From the IMG/VR virus record IMGVR_UViG_3300042466_000888, positions 1 through 32,943 of that record: a DNA stretch of 32,943 nt. One strand, 5' to 3'. Position 1 is the first letter of the stretch. Each line of letters begins with the position of its first letter. The position numbers and the translations under genes are program-made. This DNA comes from a virus. The notes beneath the pieces are model-generated. The model had not been told where the DNA came from. It searched no databases and was given only the letters and a program-made list of their open reading frames with translations. Below are positions 1 to 8,104 of this stretch, piece by piece.

Positions 1-2157
1 TATACATTCTCAACTAGATTCATTGAAGACCCTATTATTTATGGACCTTATTTCCAAGGATCTTTACCTACACAAGGTGGTGGAGTCACATTAGCTCAAT
101 CCAAACAACAAAACCCAAAATCATGGGAAGCTCTTGAATACTATGTTGGTAAATCAAGTATTCCTGAATTAGTATATAAAGATAGTGGATCTTATATTAC
201 AGACTTCTTTGTTGATTTAAATGTTCTTTTTAATGAACAGAATGTTAAGGATTTTGCACCATTAATTAAAATATATGCAACCCAAAAGTTGGCTAATCCT
301 AAATTAAATTATACGAGTTTTTATAGTTTAATGGACAACTATATTATTGAATCCGATAACTACATTAGTAACATTATAAATGTTATGTTACCGGCAGTAA
401 GAAAACAATTACCTAATGTGTTCGTTGAAGAAGATAATTCACAAAATAGAGCCGACTTAGAAGCTGGTTTTACCGAGCAAACAAGAACTGAACTATGGGA
501 AACATTTAAGGCACTTAACGATAGTTGGATTGCAGGTTTTGATTTTGAAAGTAAAACATTATTTGAAGATGTATTATTGGTAGATAGGGCTAGCCGAAAC
601 GTTGGTGATAAAGTATTGGTTGATATTTTTGAGATTATGGATCTTATCGATGGGGCTAATTATAAAAACACCCTATTAGATATGGTAACAACCATATTAG
701 TGCAAAACAACTTCCAACACTTTATGTTACCAGCATATGTTAATTTTTATAATGTACAGGATGCTCAGAAAAACCCAACACCAAGACCTGACGGTAGTTT
801 AGAGTTTGGTAATATGCTTTTTGGAACATTCCTAAATGTGGATTACAGAAATAGTTCACCTAAATTCCTTTGTTATTATGCGAACAAACCAAGTGAACAC
901 TTGGATATGAAAGATAATATTGATTACAGATATCGTGATGATGCGTTTGACTTAAGAAGGGCTAGTGATAATCCTTTAATTGAAAATCAAATTGATAAAC
1001 AAGATTGGGCAAAATCAAACAAAGTAGTTGGTTTTAATGTTGACATGACAAGACAAAACCAACAAATCTTTAAATCATTTAGTGTTGCTCAGGATCCTGG
1101 TAAACCAACATCTGAATCACTTGAGATGTTAAATCAAATGGCAAACTTAGGTCAAAACAGAAGATCAACAACACAATCAGTTTCATTATATAACCTATAT
1201 AAAAATAGAAGTTATAGTTGTAGTGTGGATATGATGGGTAATGCTTTAATACAACCCATGATGTACTTTAACATCAGAAACATTCCTATGTTCTCAGGTC
1301 CTTACATGATTACAAAAGTTTCCCATAGTGTTAATGAGGGTGGTTTTGAAACACATTTTGAAGGTACAAGACAACCATTCTACAGTTTACCAAGAATTGA
1401 TAATTTTATTCAAACACTTAATGTGAAAATATTATCAACAATCGATAGTAAGATACAAGAAAGAGAAAAGAAATTAAGAGAAAGTTCTACAAATATTATT
1501 GCTCAGAAAGATAATGTTTTAGCTAACTTACAGGCACAAGAAACTCTTACAAAATCACAAGATTGTCAAACTAATTTGAATCCAAGATATTCACAATATA
1601 CCGCAATTGATGTCCCTACTGCGACATCTAAAACAACTAAAGAGTTGTTTGATACAATTGTTAAAGTGTTAACAAATCTTAATGTTGGACCTACAACCGG
1701 AACGACATTCCAAACTTACACGGCGTTACTGTTTGAATTTATTTATGTTGATACAGGAAATAGTTCTAAAATTACAGGTTATGAAAACAATTATTCTACT
1801 ATCAATCTTAAAGAGGTTTATGGACCATCTTTTACTAATTATGTAAATAATAAATTTTATTGTGTAAAAAGAGGTACTGATAATAATTTACCAGTTGCTA
1901 GTTTCAGATCGTTTGAAAGTTTTATTGAATTTGCGTTTTTCAGAATAAAAGATATACTCAGTAATTTAGAATCAGATCTTAAATCAGGGTTAACGGTATT
2001 ACAGTCAATTACAAAACAATACATACTTAATTACCCGGTAGGACAACCTCCTAATGTTTACGACACTATGATTGAACAAGATAAGAAAATTATTGAACAA
2101 GAATTTACAAAGGCGATACAAGTTTTTGACACCGTCCAAACTTTTAAAATTAATTGA
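1..2157 (+). CDS. Baseplate hub-like virion protein (5' end outside window)
   Basis: The frame is open from base 1, so the start lies upstream; 718 codons are visible. A TTG at 289 could be taken as a start, but the reading frame runs unbroken through it, so I treat the gene as 5'-truncated. Around nt 1228-1371 the product has a beta-rich stretch with PYMITKVSHSVNEGG followed by F-E-T-H-F-E-G-T-R. This resembles the late-control-D/gp27-type hub barrel, where a 'Y.I..V.H....G.F.T.F...R' pattern is common. A charged, helical, coiled-coil-like segment follows (about nt 1414-1566), then a Thr/Asn-rich tail. Its place in a T4-like structural block fits a hub or tail-tip role. The match is by pattern only. 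It could instead be another large tail protein. Confidence 0.5.
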   Translation, partial: YTFSTRFIEDPIIYGPYFQGSLPTQGGGVTLAQSKQQNPKSWEALEYYVGKSSIPELVYKDSGSYITDFFVDLNVLFNEQNVKDFAPLIKIYATQKLANPKLNYTSFYSLMDNYIIESDNYISNIINVMLPAVRKQLPNVFVEEDNSQNRADLEAGFTEQTRTELWETFKALNDSWIAGFDFESKTLFEDVLLVDRASRNVGDKVLVDIFEIMDLIDGANYKNTLLDMVTTILVQNNFQHFMLPAYVNFYNVQDAQKNPTPRPDGSLEFGNMLFGTFLNVDYRNSSPKFLCYYANKPSEHLDMKDNIDYRYRDDAFDLRRASDNPLIENQIDKQDWAKSNKVVGFNVDMTRQNQQIFKSFSVAQDPGKPTSESLEMLNQMANLGQNRRSTTQSVSLYNLYKNRSYSCSVDMMGNALIQPMMYFNIRNIPMFSGPYMITKVSHSVNEGGFETHFEGTRQPFYSLPRIDNFIQTLNVKILSTIDSKIQEREKKLRESSTNIIAQKDNVLANLQAQETLTKSQDCQTNLNPRYSQYTAIDVPTATSKTTKELFDTIVKVLTNLNVGPTTGTTFQTYTALLFEFIYVDTGNSSKITGYENNYSTINLKEVYGPSFTNYVNNKFYCVKRGTDNNLPVASFRSFESFIEFAFFRIKDILSNLESDLKSGLTVLQSITKQYILNYPVGQPPNVYDTMIEQDKKIIEQEFTKAIQVFDTVQTFKIN

Positions 2158-2165
2158 TATTTATA
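2158..2165 (+). promoter_or_regulatory. TATTTATA motif, candidate late promoter core
   Basis: TATTTATA begins directly after the stop codon of the hub-like gene and ends 13 nt before the ATG at 2179. The same element stands upstream of other structural transcription units (11538, 12118, 23860, 30285). The promoter role is inferred from position and recurrence. Confidence 0.45.
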
Positions 2166-2178
2166 ATAAAAGACAACT

Positions 2179-2403
2179 ATGAATACAAAATTGTTATTGG
2201 ATAACTACTTGGGTAAAAATACAAGAGTTTCTGAAAAAGATATGGGAGATGGTACTAAACAAGTTTGTGATTTAGACACAGGTGATTGTTATACTGTACG
2301 AATGAAAGACGGCTTGATTGAAAGAGTCGATAATACTATGAGAACCTTTAAGAAAGTTCAAGTTGAGACCAATAAAGGTATAAAAACATTACTAAACGGA
2401 TAA
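2179..2403 (+). CDS. Small protein of unknown function (74 aa)
   Basis: This is a short complete gene between two larger ones, with its stop one base before the next ATG. The product is charged and soluble-looking, with no membrane segment. The middle has paired D-T-G-D-C-Y-T and V-C-D-L-D-T-G stretches, suggesting a small beta-hairpin fold. I do not recognise the family. The TATTTATA motif upstream and tight spacing to the following gene suggest late expression together with it. A structural or accessory virion role is possible but unproven. It is judged real from its tight packing and intact frame. Confidence 0.7.
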   Translation: MNTKLLLDNYLGKNTRVSEKDMGDGTKQVCDLDTGDCYTVRMKDGLIERVDNTMRTFKKVQVETNKGIKTLLNG

Positions 2404-2404
2404 G

Positions 2405-3097
2405 ATGAGTATAGACGAAAGAATATTAAAAGAGATTAAACGATATAATTCGATTAATAATTACATTTCGGAACAAGAAGTTCCTGAACCTCCAGTAGAC
2501 CCACTTGCGGCAGCAGCACCTGCTGATCCTGCGGCTGGCGAAATTCCCCCACCTCCGGGTGATGTACCTGTTGATCCAGCAGCTCCAGCACCACCAGCGG
2601 CACCGGCAGTAGGTGCGGAACCAACACCTGTTGATGTTGCTACAGACCCTGATGTTGAAGAAGTTGGTGCGGAAGGTGAAGGTGAAGTTGAGGAATTAGA
2701 TATTACTGATTTAGTTGATTCACAAAAAACTATGGCGGACAAACAAGAAGAATATTTTGAAAACTTGTTTAACCAAATTAAAACTATGGAAGATAAATTA
2801 TCTGAAATGGACACGCTGGTTTCAAAAATAGATACTTTAGATGCTAAAGTTGAAAAATACAGACCTAAAACCGCACAAGAGAAATTAGAATTACGTTCAT
2901 TAGATTCAGGACCATTCAAACAAAATTTGGCAGACTTCTTTAAAGATAAAGAGGGAGAAATGGAAATGACTGGTAAGAATGAATACGTTCTAACAAAAGA
3001 CGACGTGGAAAATTTTAGCCCATCTGAAATTGAAAAAACATTCAATGAACCGATGGAAGACGAAGACGATATTTTATTAAACAGATATAATTCATAA
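2405..3097 (+). CDS. Pro/Ala-rich coiled-coil protein, possible internal or prohead protein
   Basis: This 230-aa protein has three parts. Residues 1-24 look like an amphipathic helix ending in NNYISEQ. Residues about 26-85 form a low-complexity Pro/Ala/Val/Asp stretch, probably disordered. Residues about 105-155 are heptad-like and charged (EEYFENLFNQIKTMEDKL, then repeated I-D-T-L-D-A-K), which fits a coiled coil. The C-terminus is acidic (EPMEDEDD). Local base composition is richer in G+C than its neighbours because of the Ala/Pro codons. A hairpin terminator follows at once, so it is the last gene of its unit. No enzyme motif is visible. The layout resembles phage scaffold or internal proteins, but that is only an inference. 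Confidence 0.75.
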   Translation: MSIDERILKEIKRYNSINNYISEQEVPEPPVDPLAAAAPADPAAGEIPPPPGDVPVDPAAPAPPAAPAVGAEPTPVDVATDPDVEEVGAEGEGEVEELDITDLVDSQKTMADKQEEYFENLFNQIKTMEDKLSEMDTLVSKIDTLDAKVEKYRPKTAQEKLELRSLDSGPFKQNLADFFKDKEGEMEMTGKNEYVLTKDDVENFSPSEIEKTFNEPMEDEDDILLNRYNS

Positions 3098-3102
3098 GGT
3101 TA

Positions 3103-3133
3103 AAGGTCGATTATTTCGACCTTAACTTTTTTT
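3103..3133 (+). terminator. Rho-independent terminator after the coiled-coil gene
   Basis: The 8-bp stem AAGGTCGA / TCGACCTT (3103-3110 with 3116-3123) has a 5-nt loop, and flanking TTAA bases can extend the pairing. A run of seven T follows at 3127-3133. It separates the left structural unit from the replication cassette. Confidence 0.85.
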
Positions 3134-3144
3134 GGCGACACTAT

Positions 3145-3173
3145 TTGACTATAACTTTTTATACAACTATAAT
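3145..3173 (+). promoter_or_regulatory. Sigma70-like promoter for the replication cassette
   Basis: TTGACT (3145-3150), a 17-nt spacer and TATAAT (3168-3173) form a near-perfect -35/-10 pair just after a terminator and about 30 nt before the ATG at 3205. The Bacteroidota-type elements TTTG (3144-3147) and TAATTTTA (3170-3177, compare TAnnTTTG) overlap it, with slightly long spacing. It would drive the single-strand binding protein gene. The TATTTATA motif is absent here. Confidence 0.6.
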
Positions 3174-3204
3174 TTTAACATAAACCTTTAATTTTTATTT
3201 ACAC

Positions 3205-4077
3205 ATGGCGACAAATGTTTTAGACGCAGTACTTTCACAGTACGAAAAATCAACACAGAGTTCTACGAACTCATCATCTAAAATGTCTTCTGAAGATCGA
3301 ATGAAGAAATACTTCGCGGCTCTTTTGAAAGACAACGAAAAACAAGGTCAGAGACGAGTACGTATTCTACCAACAACAGACGGATCTTCACCGTTCAAAG
3401 AAGTATGGTTCCACGAAATCCTTGTGGACGGTAAATGGCAGAAATTTTACGATCCAGGAAAGAATGACAACGAGCGTTCACCTTTGAATGAAGTTTATGA
3501 AGAACTTATGTCAACAGGTAAAGAAACTGACAAACAATTAGCAACACAATACAGAGCACGTAAGTTTTATATTGTGAAAGTAATTGATCGTGATAACGAA
3601 CAAGACGGAGTTAAATTTTGGCGATTTAAACACAACTACAAACAAGAAGGAATACTTGATAAAATCATTCCAATTTGGAAAGCAAAAGGTGATGTAACCG
3701 ATCCTGATAATGGTCGTGATTTGATCCTTGAACTTACAAAGGCTAAGACTCCAAAAGGAGCAACTTACACAGTAATTCAAACGGTTATGTATGATGACCC
3801 ATCACCAATCTCTAACGAAGAAACTCAAATGTCTGAGTGGGTTGCTGATGAATTAACTTGGGAAGATGTATACTCTAAAAAACCTGTTGAGTATCTTGAG
3901 GCAATCTCTCGTGGTGAAACTCCACGTTGGGATTCAGAAAAAGGTGGATATGTTTACTCAAACACTGAAACTTCTGAATTTTCTATGGGTGGAACACCAA
4001 AAGTTGAAGTAAAATCAATCAACGAGGTTGCTGATCCACAAGCAAACGATGAGGCTGATGAAGAATTACCATTCTAA
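3205..4077 (+). CDS. 32: gp32-like single-stranded DNA-binding protein
   Basis: This 290-aa protein coats single-stranded DNA during replication and recombination. A basic, Lys/Arg- and Ser-rich N-terminus comes first. A core follows with the pattern seen in T4-type gp32: RRVRILP near residue 52, then FYDP, a long hydrophilic stretch, and YRARKFYIVKVIDRDNEQDG. The protein ends in an acidic tail closing with DEADEELPF, the kind of tip used by SSBs to recruit partners. Length matches T4 gp32 (about 300 aa). The zinc site of T4 gp32 (one His, three Cys) cannot form, because there is no cysteine in the whole protein. The gene has its own promoter and terminator, as expected for a product needed in quantity, and it precedes the recombinase, nuclease and helicase genes. 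Confidence 0.85.
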   Translation: MATNVLDAVLSQYEKSTQSSTNSSSKMSSEDRMKKYFAALLKDNEKQGQRRVRILPTTDGSSPFKEVWFHEILVDGKWQKFYDPGKNDNERSPLNEVYEELMSTGKETDKQLATQYRARKFYIVKVIDRDNEQDGVKFWRFKHNYKQEGILDKIIPIWKAKGDVTDPDNGRDLILELTKAKTPKGATYTVIQTVMYDDPSPISNEETQMSEWVADELTWEDVYSKKPVEYLEAISRGETPRWDSEKGGYVYSNTETSEFSMGGTPKVEVKSINEVADPQANDEADEELPF

Positions 4078-4097
4078 TTTTAAATAGGAAAAATATA

Positions 4098-4127
4098 ACG
4101 GGAGCAGTTTATTGTTCCCGTTTTTTT
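4098..4127 (+). terminator. Rho-independent terminator after the SSB gene
   Basis: ACGGGAGCAG (4098-4107) pairs with TTGTTCCCGT (4112-4121) with two G-U wobbles and a 4-nt loop, followed by seven T (4121-4127). It makes the SSB message largely independent of the recombinase gene downstream. Confidence 0.85.
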
Positions 4128-4164
4128 GTTTATATTTTAGTACAAACACTAACTGAATATTCAT

Positions 4165-5172
4165 ATGGCTTTAAAGAAAAATGACTTTAGTTCGATCAAG
4201 AAAAAATTCTCATCGGACGCAAAATACAAACCACAAAGATTCTTTGATTTAGGATCTGACTTCTTAGATGCGGTTGGTCTACCTGGACCTGCAATCGGTC
4301 ACCTTAATATGTATTTAGGTCACTCTGATACTGGTAAAACTACCGCACTTGTTAAAACCGCTGTTGATGCACAAAAGAAAGGTATTCTTCCTGTGTTTAT
4401 TATTACGGAACAAAAATGGTCTTTTGATCACGCAAAACTTATGGGTTTTGAATGTGATGAAGTTGTTGATGAAGAAACTGGTGAATTAGATTGGGATGGA
4501 TTTTTCCTCTTTAATAATAACTTCAGTTATATTGAACAAATTACCGATTACATTAACGATCTATTAGATGCACAAGTGAAAGGTGAATTGGATTATTCAC
4601 TTTGTATTATGTGGGATTCAGTCGGATCGGTTCCTTGTAAAATGACGTATGAAGGTAAAGGTGGTAAACAACACAATGCAAGTGTTTTAGCAGATAAAAT
4701 TGGTATGGGTATTAACCAACGTATTTCAGGATCTCGTAAATCGGATTCTAAATATGAAAATACCTTAATCATTGTCAACCAACCTTGGGTAGAATTACCT
4801 GACAATCCATTTGGTCAACCTAAGATTAAAGCGAAAGGTGGAGAAGCGATTTGGTTAAACTCTTCTTTGGTATTCTTGTTTGGTAATCAAAAAGGAGCGG
4901 GAACAACAAAGATCACGGCAACAAAAGATAAGAGAACTGTGAAGTTTGCGTCAAGAACAAAAGTGTCGGTTATGAAAAACCACATCAATGGTCTTGGATT
5001 TGAGGACGGTAGAATTATTGTAACCCCACACGGATTCTTACCGGGTAAAGACACTACAGAGGAAAAGGCATCAATAGAAAAGTATAAGAAAGAATACGCC
5101 GACTATTGGAAAGACGTAATCGGAGTTGATGGTGACTTTGATTTGAAAACAGAAAAAGAAGAGGTAGAGTAG
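4165..5172 (+). CDS. uvsX: UvsX/RecA-like recombinase
   Basis: This 335-aa ATPase would form filaments on single-stranded DNA and catalyse strand exchange, working with the gp32-like protein. Walker A is GHSDTGKT at residues 52-59. The catalytic Glu equivalent is probably E82 in FIITEQKW. Walker B is LCIMWDSVGS with D151. A Gly-rich DNA-binding loop region follows (AKGGEAIW near residue 225). The C-terminus is charged and acidic, as in RecA-family proteins. The length is a little below T4 UvsX (about 390 aa). The start is the only ATG that retains the basic N-terminus, and no Shine-Dalgarno sequence is visible. The gene sits between SSB and 5' nuclease in a replication/recombination cluster, which supports the assignment. 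Confidence 0.88.
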   Translation: MALKKNDFSSIKKKFSSDAKYKPQRFFDLGSDFLDAVGLPGPAIGHLNMYLGHSDTGKTTALVKTAVDAQKKGILPVFIITEQKWSFDHAKLMGFECDEVVDEETGELDWDGFFLFNNNFSYIEQITDYINDLLDAQVKGELDYSLCIMWDSVGSVPCKMTYEGKGGKQHNASVLADKIGMGINQRISGSRKSDSKYENTLIIVNQPWVELPDNPFGQPKIKAKGGEAIWLNSSLVFLFGNQKGAGTTKITATKDKRTVKFASRTKVSVMKNHINGLGFEDGRIIVTPHGFLPGKDTTEEKASIEKYKKEYADYWKDVIGVDGDFDLKTEKEEVE

Positions 5173-5193
5173 AAATCATTTAAGTTTTAGGAA

Positions 5194-6201
5194 GTGTCCA
5201 AAACATTATTAGTAGACGGAAATAATTTATTGAAAATTGGATTTCATGGTGTTAGAGAATTCTATCACAATGGGAAACACGTTGGTGGTGTTTGGCATTT
5301 TCTAAATACTCTTCGTAAATTCTTAGAAGAACACAACTACAATAAAGTTGTTGTTTTTTGGGATTCTAAAACCTCATCCCTACAAAGAAGGATGATTTAC
5401 CCCAAGTACAAATTAAATCGTAAATCTTCAGATTCAGAATCGAAAGAAGAATCTTTTGCAGAACAAAAACAAAGGGTTAAACAATACCTCGAGGAGATGT
5501 TTGTAAGACAATTAGAAACGGAAAACGCTGAAGCTGATGACTTGATTGCTCAATATTGTAAAATCTCCTTAGACGAAGAAAAAACGATATTTTCCAGTGA
5601 TCGAGATTTAACTCAATTAATTGGGGAGAAAGTATCGATTTATTCACCATCCACAAAACAATATTATAAGGTTGGAGATACAATAAAGATCAACGATGTT
5701 GAGATTCCACACTATAATATTAAGACCGTAAAGATTCTCACTGGTGATAGTTCGGATAATATCGATGGTATTTTCTATCTCGGTGAGAAAACTTTGGTTA
5801 AATTATTTCCTGAGCTACTTGAAGAATTAGTACAAATACCATATATTTTGGATAAGAGTACTAAATTACTTAAAGACGAGAAGGGGAATGTAGCACTTCA
5901 AAATCTATTAAGTGGAAAAACTAAAGAAGGTATTTTTGGTGATGAATTTTATGTGATCAATCAAAAGATCGTAGATTTAGATGAACCACTATTAAGTGAT
6001 GAAGACAAAGAATTGGTAGGACTATATTACACTGAGTCGTTGGATCCCGACGGAAGAGGATATAGAAATCTAATTAGAATGATGATGGAAGATGGATTCT
6101 TCAAATACCTACCAAAGGGTGACGACGCTTGGGTAAGTTTTTTGAAACCATTTCTTAAGTTAACAAGAAAAGAAAAAAGTAAGTTTAGAAACAAAAAGTA
6201 G
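5194..6201 (+). CDS. rnh: T4 RNase H-like 5'-3' exonuclease (FEN family)
   Basis: This 335-aa FEN/5'-nuclease would remove RNA primers and flaps from lagging strands. The acidic metal-binding residues are in the family order: D8 in LLVDGNN, D57 in VVFWDSK, E113/D115/D116 in NAEADDLI, D136/D138 in FSSDRDL, and D185/D188 in TGDSSDN. The basic YPKYKLNRK (69-77) is the usual arch region. Length is close to T4 RNase H (305 aa). The GTG start is chosen because the first catalytic Asp is only eight codons in and an in-frame TAG lies just upstream. It is 21 nt downstream of uvsX and probably cotranscribed with it. The C-terminus is strongly basic. Confidence 0.88.
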   Translation: MSKTLLVDGNNLLKIGFHGVREFYHNGKHVGGVWHFLNTLRKFLEEHNYNKVVVFWDSKTSSLQRRMIYPKYKLNRKSSDSESKEESFAEQKQRVKQYLEEMFVRQLETENAEADDLIAQYCKISLDEEKTIFSSDRDLTQLIGEKVSIYSPSTKQYYKVGDTIKINDVEIPHYNIKTVKILTGDSSDNIDGIFYLGEKTLVKLFPELLEELVQIPYILDKSTKLLKDEKGNVALQNLLSGKTKEGIFGDEFYVINQKIVDLDEPLLSDEDKELVGLYYTESLDPDGRGYRNLIRMMMEDGFFKYLPKGDDAWVSFLKPFLKLTRKEKSKFRNKK

Positions 6202-6216
6202 AAAACAAAACAAACT

Positions 6217-6666
6217 ATGAAAGATCAAGAAATAACAAAAGTTGAATTTTTGTTAATGTGTAATGACAACATCGTAGTCCAAAGGTTCTTTAATGTTCGT
6301 GGGTTTAATAGAAACGCTCACAAATCTGAAGAATTTTATGACTACATCTCAAGTCTTTACGGAGAGTTACAATACGATTTAAAAATGAGATCGGTAACTT
6401 ATATGTTGGACAACCAATATGAAATATCAGAGAATCCAGACGTTTTAAATACGTCAATTACAGACGGACCTGAAAATTTTAACCTAATTATTAAGCTCGG
6501 AGATATGACAATTTGTCAGAGAGTATTCGACGCTAAAGTGTACCCTCCAAAGGTTAGATACACCGTAGACCTACGCCCGAAACTAAAAACCATACTTGGC
6601 ACCCTGACTGACATTTTTTCAGGTGAAAAATTTAATTTCGCATACCCTGAATTTATCAAAAACTAA
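6217..6666 (+). CDS. Protein of unknown function (149 aa) in the replication cluster
   Basis: This complete gene sits 15 nt after the RNase H-like gene and 34 nt before the helicase gene. The product is soluble, mixed alpha/beta, with aromatic stretches (QRFFNVRGFNRN; MTICQRVFDAKVYPP) and two Cys. No catalytic signature is visible. The position between a 5' nuclease and a replicative helicase makes a replisome accessory role plausible, such as a helicase loader or a small transcription/replication adaptor. Nothing in the sequence proves that, and T4 gp59 is longer (217 aa). I do not recognise the family. Confidence 0.75.
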   Translation: MKDQEITKVEFLLMCNDNIVVQRFFNVRGFNRNAHKSEEFYDYISSLYGELQYDLKMRSVTYMLDNQYEISENPDVLNTSITDGPENFNLIIKLGDMTICQRVFDAKVYPPKVRYTVDLRPKLKTILGTLTDIFSGEKFNFAYPEFIKN

Positions 6667-6669
6667 TAC

Positions 6670-6677
6670 TATTTATT
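6670..6677 (+). promoter_or_regulatory. TATTTATT, variant of the TATTTATA motif
   Basis: One mismatch from the TATTTATA motif, 23 nt before the helicase ATG. It is the only such element before a replication gene, so it may be chance or a dual-use promoter. Confidence 0.25.
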
Positions 6678-6683
6678 TTTACT

Positions 6684-6690
6684 AAAGGAG
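6684..6690 (+). promoter_or_regulatory. Strong Shine-Dalgarno (AAAGGAG) for the helicase
   Basis: AAAGGAG lies 10 nt before the ATG at 6701. It is the clearest Shine-Dalgarno sequence in the window. Most other genes have only A/T-rich leaders, as is usual in Bacteroidota. It fixes the helicase start. Confidence 0.7.
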
Positions 6691-6700
6691 AAAAAACTAT

Positions 6701-8083
6701 ATGGCGACAGGTAAAAATTTTGAGTATTTAGGTAATACTTTTCAATTACAATTATTAAATCAAATCATCGTAGACAAAGACTTTTCACATTCAATTATTG
6801 ATGTGATTGAGAACAATTATTTTGAAAACAAATACTTTAAAATAATCATTCAGATGATTAGAGAGTATTACGTAAAATACGACCACACCCCGTCGTTTGA
6901 AACTCTTGAACAAATTACAAAATCAGAACTCCAACAGGAGATCGCATCTAAGATTGTTATGGATACAATTAAGAAAATTAAGGATGCACCTATTGATGGC
7001 GTAGGTTTTGTACAAGAAAAAGCTTTAAAATTCTGTAAACAACAAGAACTACAAAAAGTAATGGGTAAGGCTCAAAAGATCATCGATGGTGGTGAGTTTG
7101 AGAACTACGACACACTTGAAGAAATGGTTAAAACCGCTCTTCAGGTTGGAGCAAAAGACACTTCTATGTTAGACGTATTCTCCAACCTTGAACAAGTTCT
7201 TGAAGATGATTACAGACATCCAGTTCCAATGGGAATACCAGGTATTGATAGATTATTGAAGGGTGGTTTGGCAAAAGGAGAAATTGGAGTTATCTTAGCA
7301 CCAACAGGTGTTGGTAAGTCAACTATCTTAACCAAGATGGCAAACCACGCATTTAATCTTGGATTTAACGTACTACAGATATTTTTTGAAGACAACCCAA
7401 AGGTTATCCAAAGAAAACACTTCACTTTATGGACTAAGATTCATCCTGACGATTTGTCAGAAAAAAGAGATGAGGTAATGTCTAAAGTTAGAGAAATTGA
7501 GGAGTCAATGCCAAATAAGTTGATTATGAAAAAGTTACCATCGGATACTATGACGATGTTACAAATCAAAAATCAAATTAGAAAAATGGTTTCTGATGGG
7601 ATTAAAGTTGATATGATCATTTTAGATTACATCGATTGTGTGGTACCTGATAAGAACTTAGGTGATGAATGGAAGAGTGAAGGGTCTGTAATGAGAGCAT
7701 TTGAAGCAATGTGTCACGAGATGAATATTGTAGGATGGACCGCGACACAAGGTAACAGATCATCAATTTCATCAGAAGTGGTAACAACAGATCAAATGGG
7801 TGGATCAATTAAAAAAGCTCAGGTGGGGCACGTAATTATATCGGTGGCTAAGACATTACAACAAAAAGAAATGAAGTTAGCAACCATTGCAATTACTAAA
7901 TCAAGAATCGGTGATGATGGGGTCGTATTTGAAAATTGTAAATTCGATAACGCGATGATTGAAATTGATACTGAAAGTACAACAACGTTCTTAGGTCTTG
8001 AAGAACAGAAAGAAGAAAGACAAAGACAACGAGTTAAAGAACTCTTAGATAAGAGAAAACAACGAGAAACACAGTCAAATTAA
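6701..8083 (+). CDS. 41: Replicative DNA helicase, gp41/DnaB-like
   Basis: This 460-aa hexameric helicase would unwind duplex DNA at the fork. The N-terminal about 150 residues are helical, as in the DnaB/gp41 collar. The RecA-like motor starts near residue 180 with VPMGIPGIDRLLKGGL. Walker A is APTGVGKST (200-208). FFEDNP follows, and the Walker B-type strand is VDMIILDYIDC near residue 305. TATQGNR then occupies the position of the DnaB sensor motif, and IAITKSRIGDDG the arginine-finger region. The C-terminus is a charged helix rich in Lys/Arg/Glu/Gln. Length agrees with T4 gp41 (475 aa). A strong Shine-Dalgarno precedes the ATG. Confidence 0.9.
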   Translation: MATGKNFEYLGNTFQLQLLNQIIVDKDFSHSIIDVIENNYFENKYFKIIIQMIREYYVKYDHTPSFETLEQITKSELQQEIASKIVMDTIKKIKDAPIDGVGFVQEKALKFCKQQELQKVMGKAQKIIDGGEFENYDTLEEMVKTALQVGAKDTSMLDVFSNLEQVLEDDYRHPVPMGIPGIDRLLKGGLAKGEIGVILAPTGVGKSTILTKMANHAFNLGFNVLQIFFEDNPKVIQRKHFTLWTKIHPDDLSEKRDEVMSKVREIEESMPNKLIMKKLPSDTMTMLQIKNQIRKMVSDGIKVDMIILDYIDCVVPDKNLGDEWKSEGSVMRAFEAMCHEMNIVGWTATQGNRSSISSEVVTTDQMGGSIKKAQVGHVIISVAKTLQQKEMKLATIAITKSRIGDDGVVFENCKFDNAMIEIDTESTTTFLGLEEQKEERQRQRVKELLDKRKQRETQSN

Positions 8084-8104
8084 CAAATAAGTAAATTATA
8101 ATAA

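Noticed and set aside
289-2157. TTG at 289 as the start of the first gene
   Set aside because: The same frame is open from base 1 with protein-like sequence, so the gene is cut by the window edge.
2461-3045. Open frame of 194 codons on the - strand
   Set aside because: It mirrors the Pro/Ala-rich and Glu/Lys-rich gene on the + strand; its Ser/Gly/Ala low complexity is what the complement of such codons gives. The + strand gene has better context and a terminator.
4128-4164. Promoter upstream of uvsX
   Set aside because: TATATTTTAG resembles a Bacteroidota -7 element, but no -33 element lies at a suitable distance; the upstream bases belong to the terminator.
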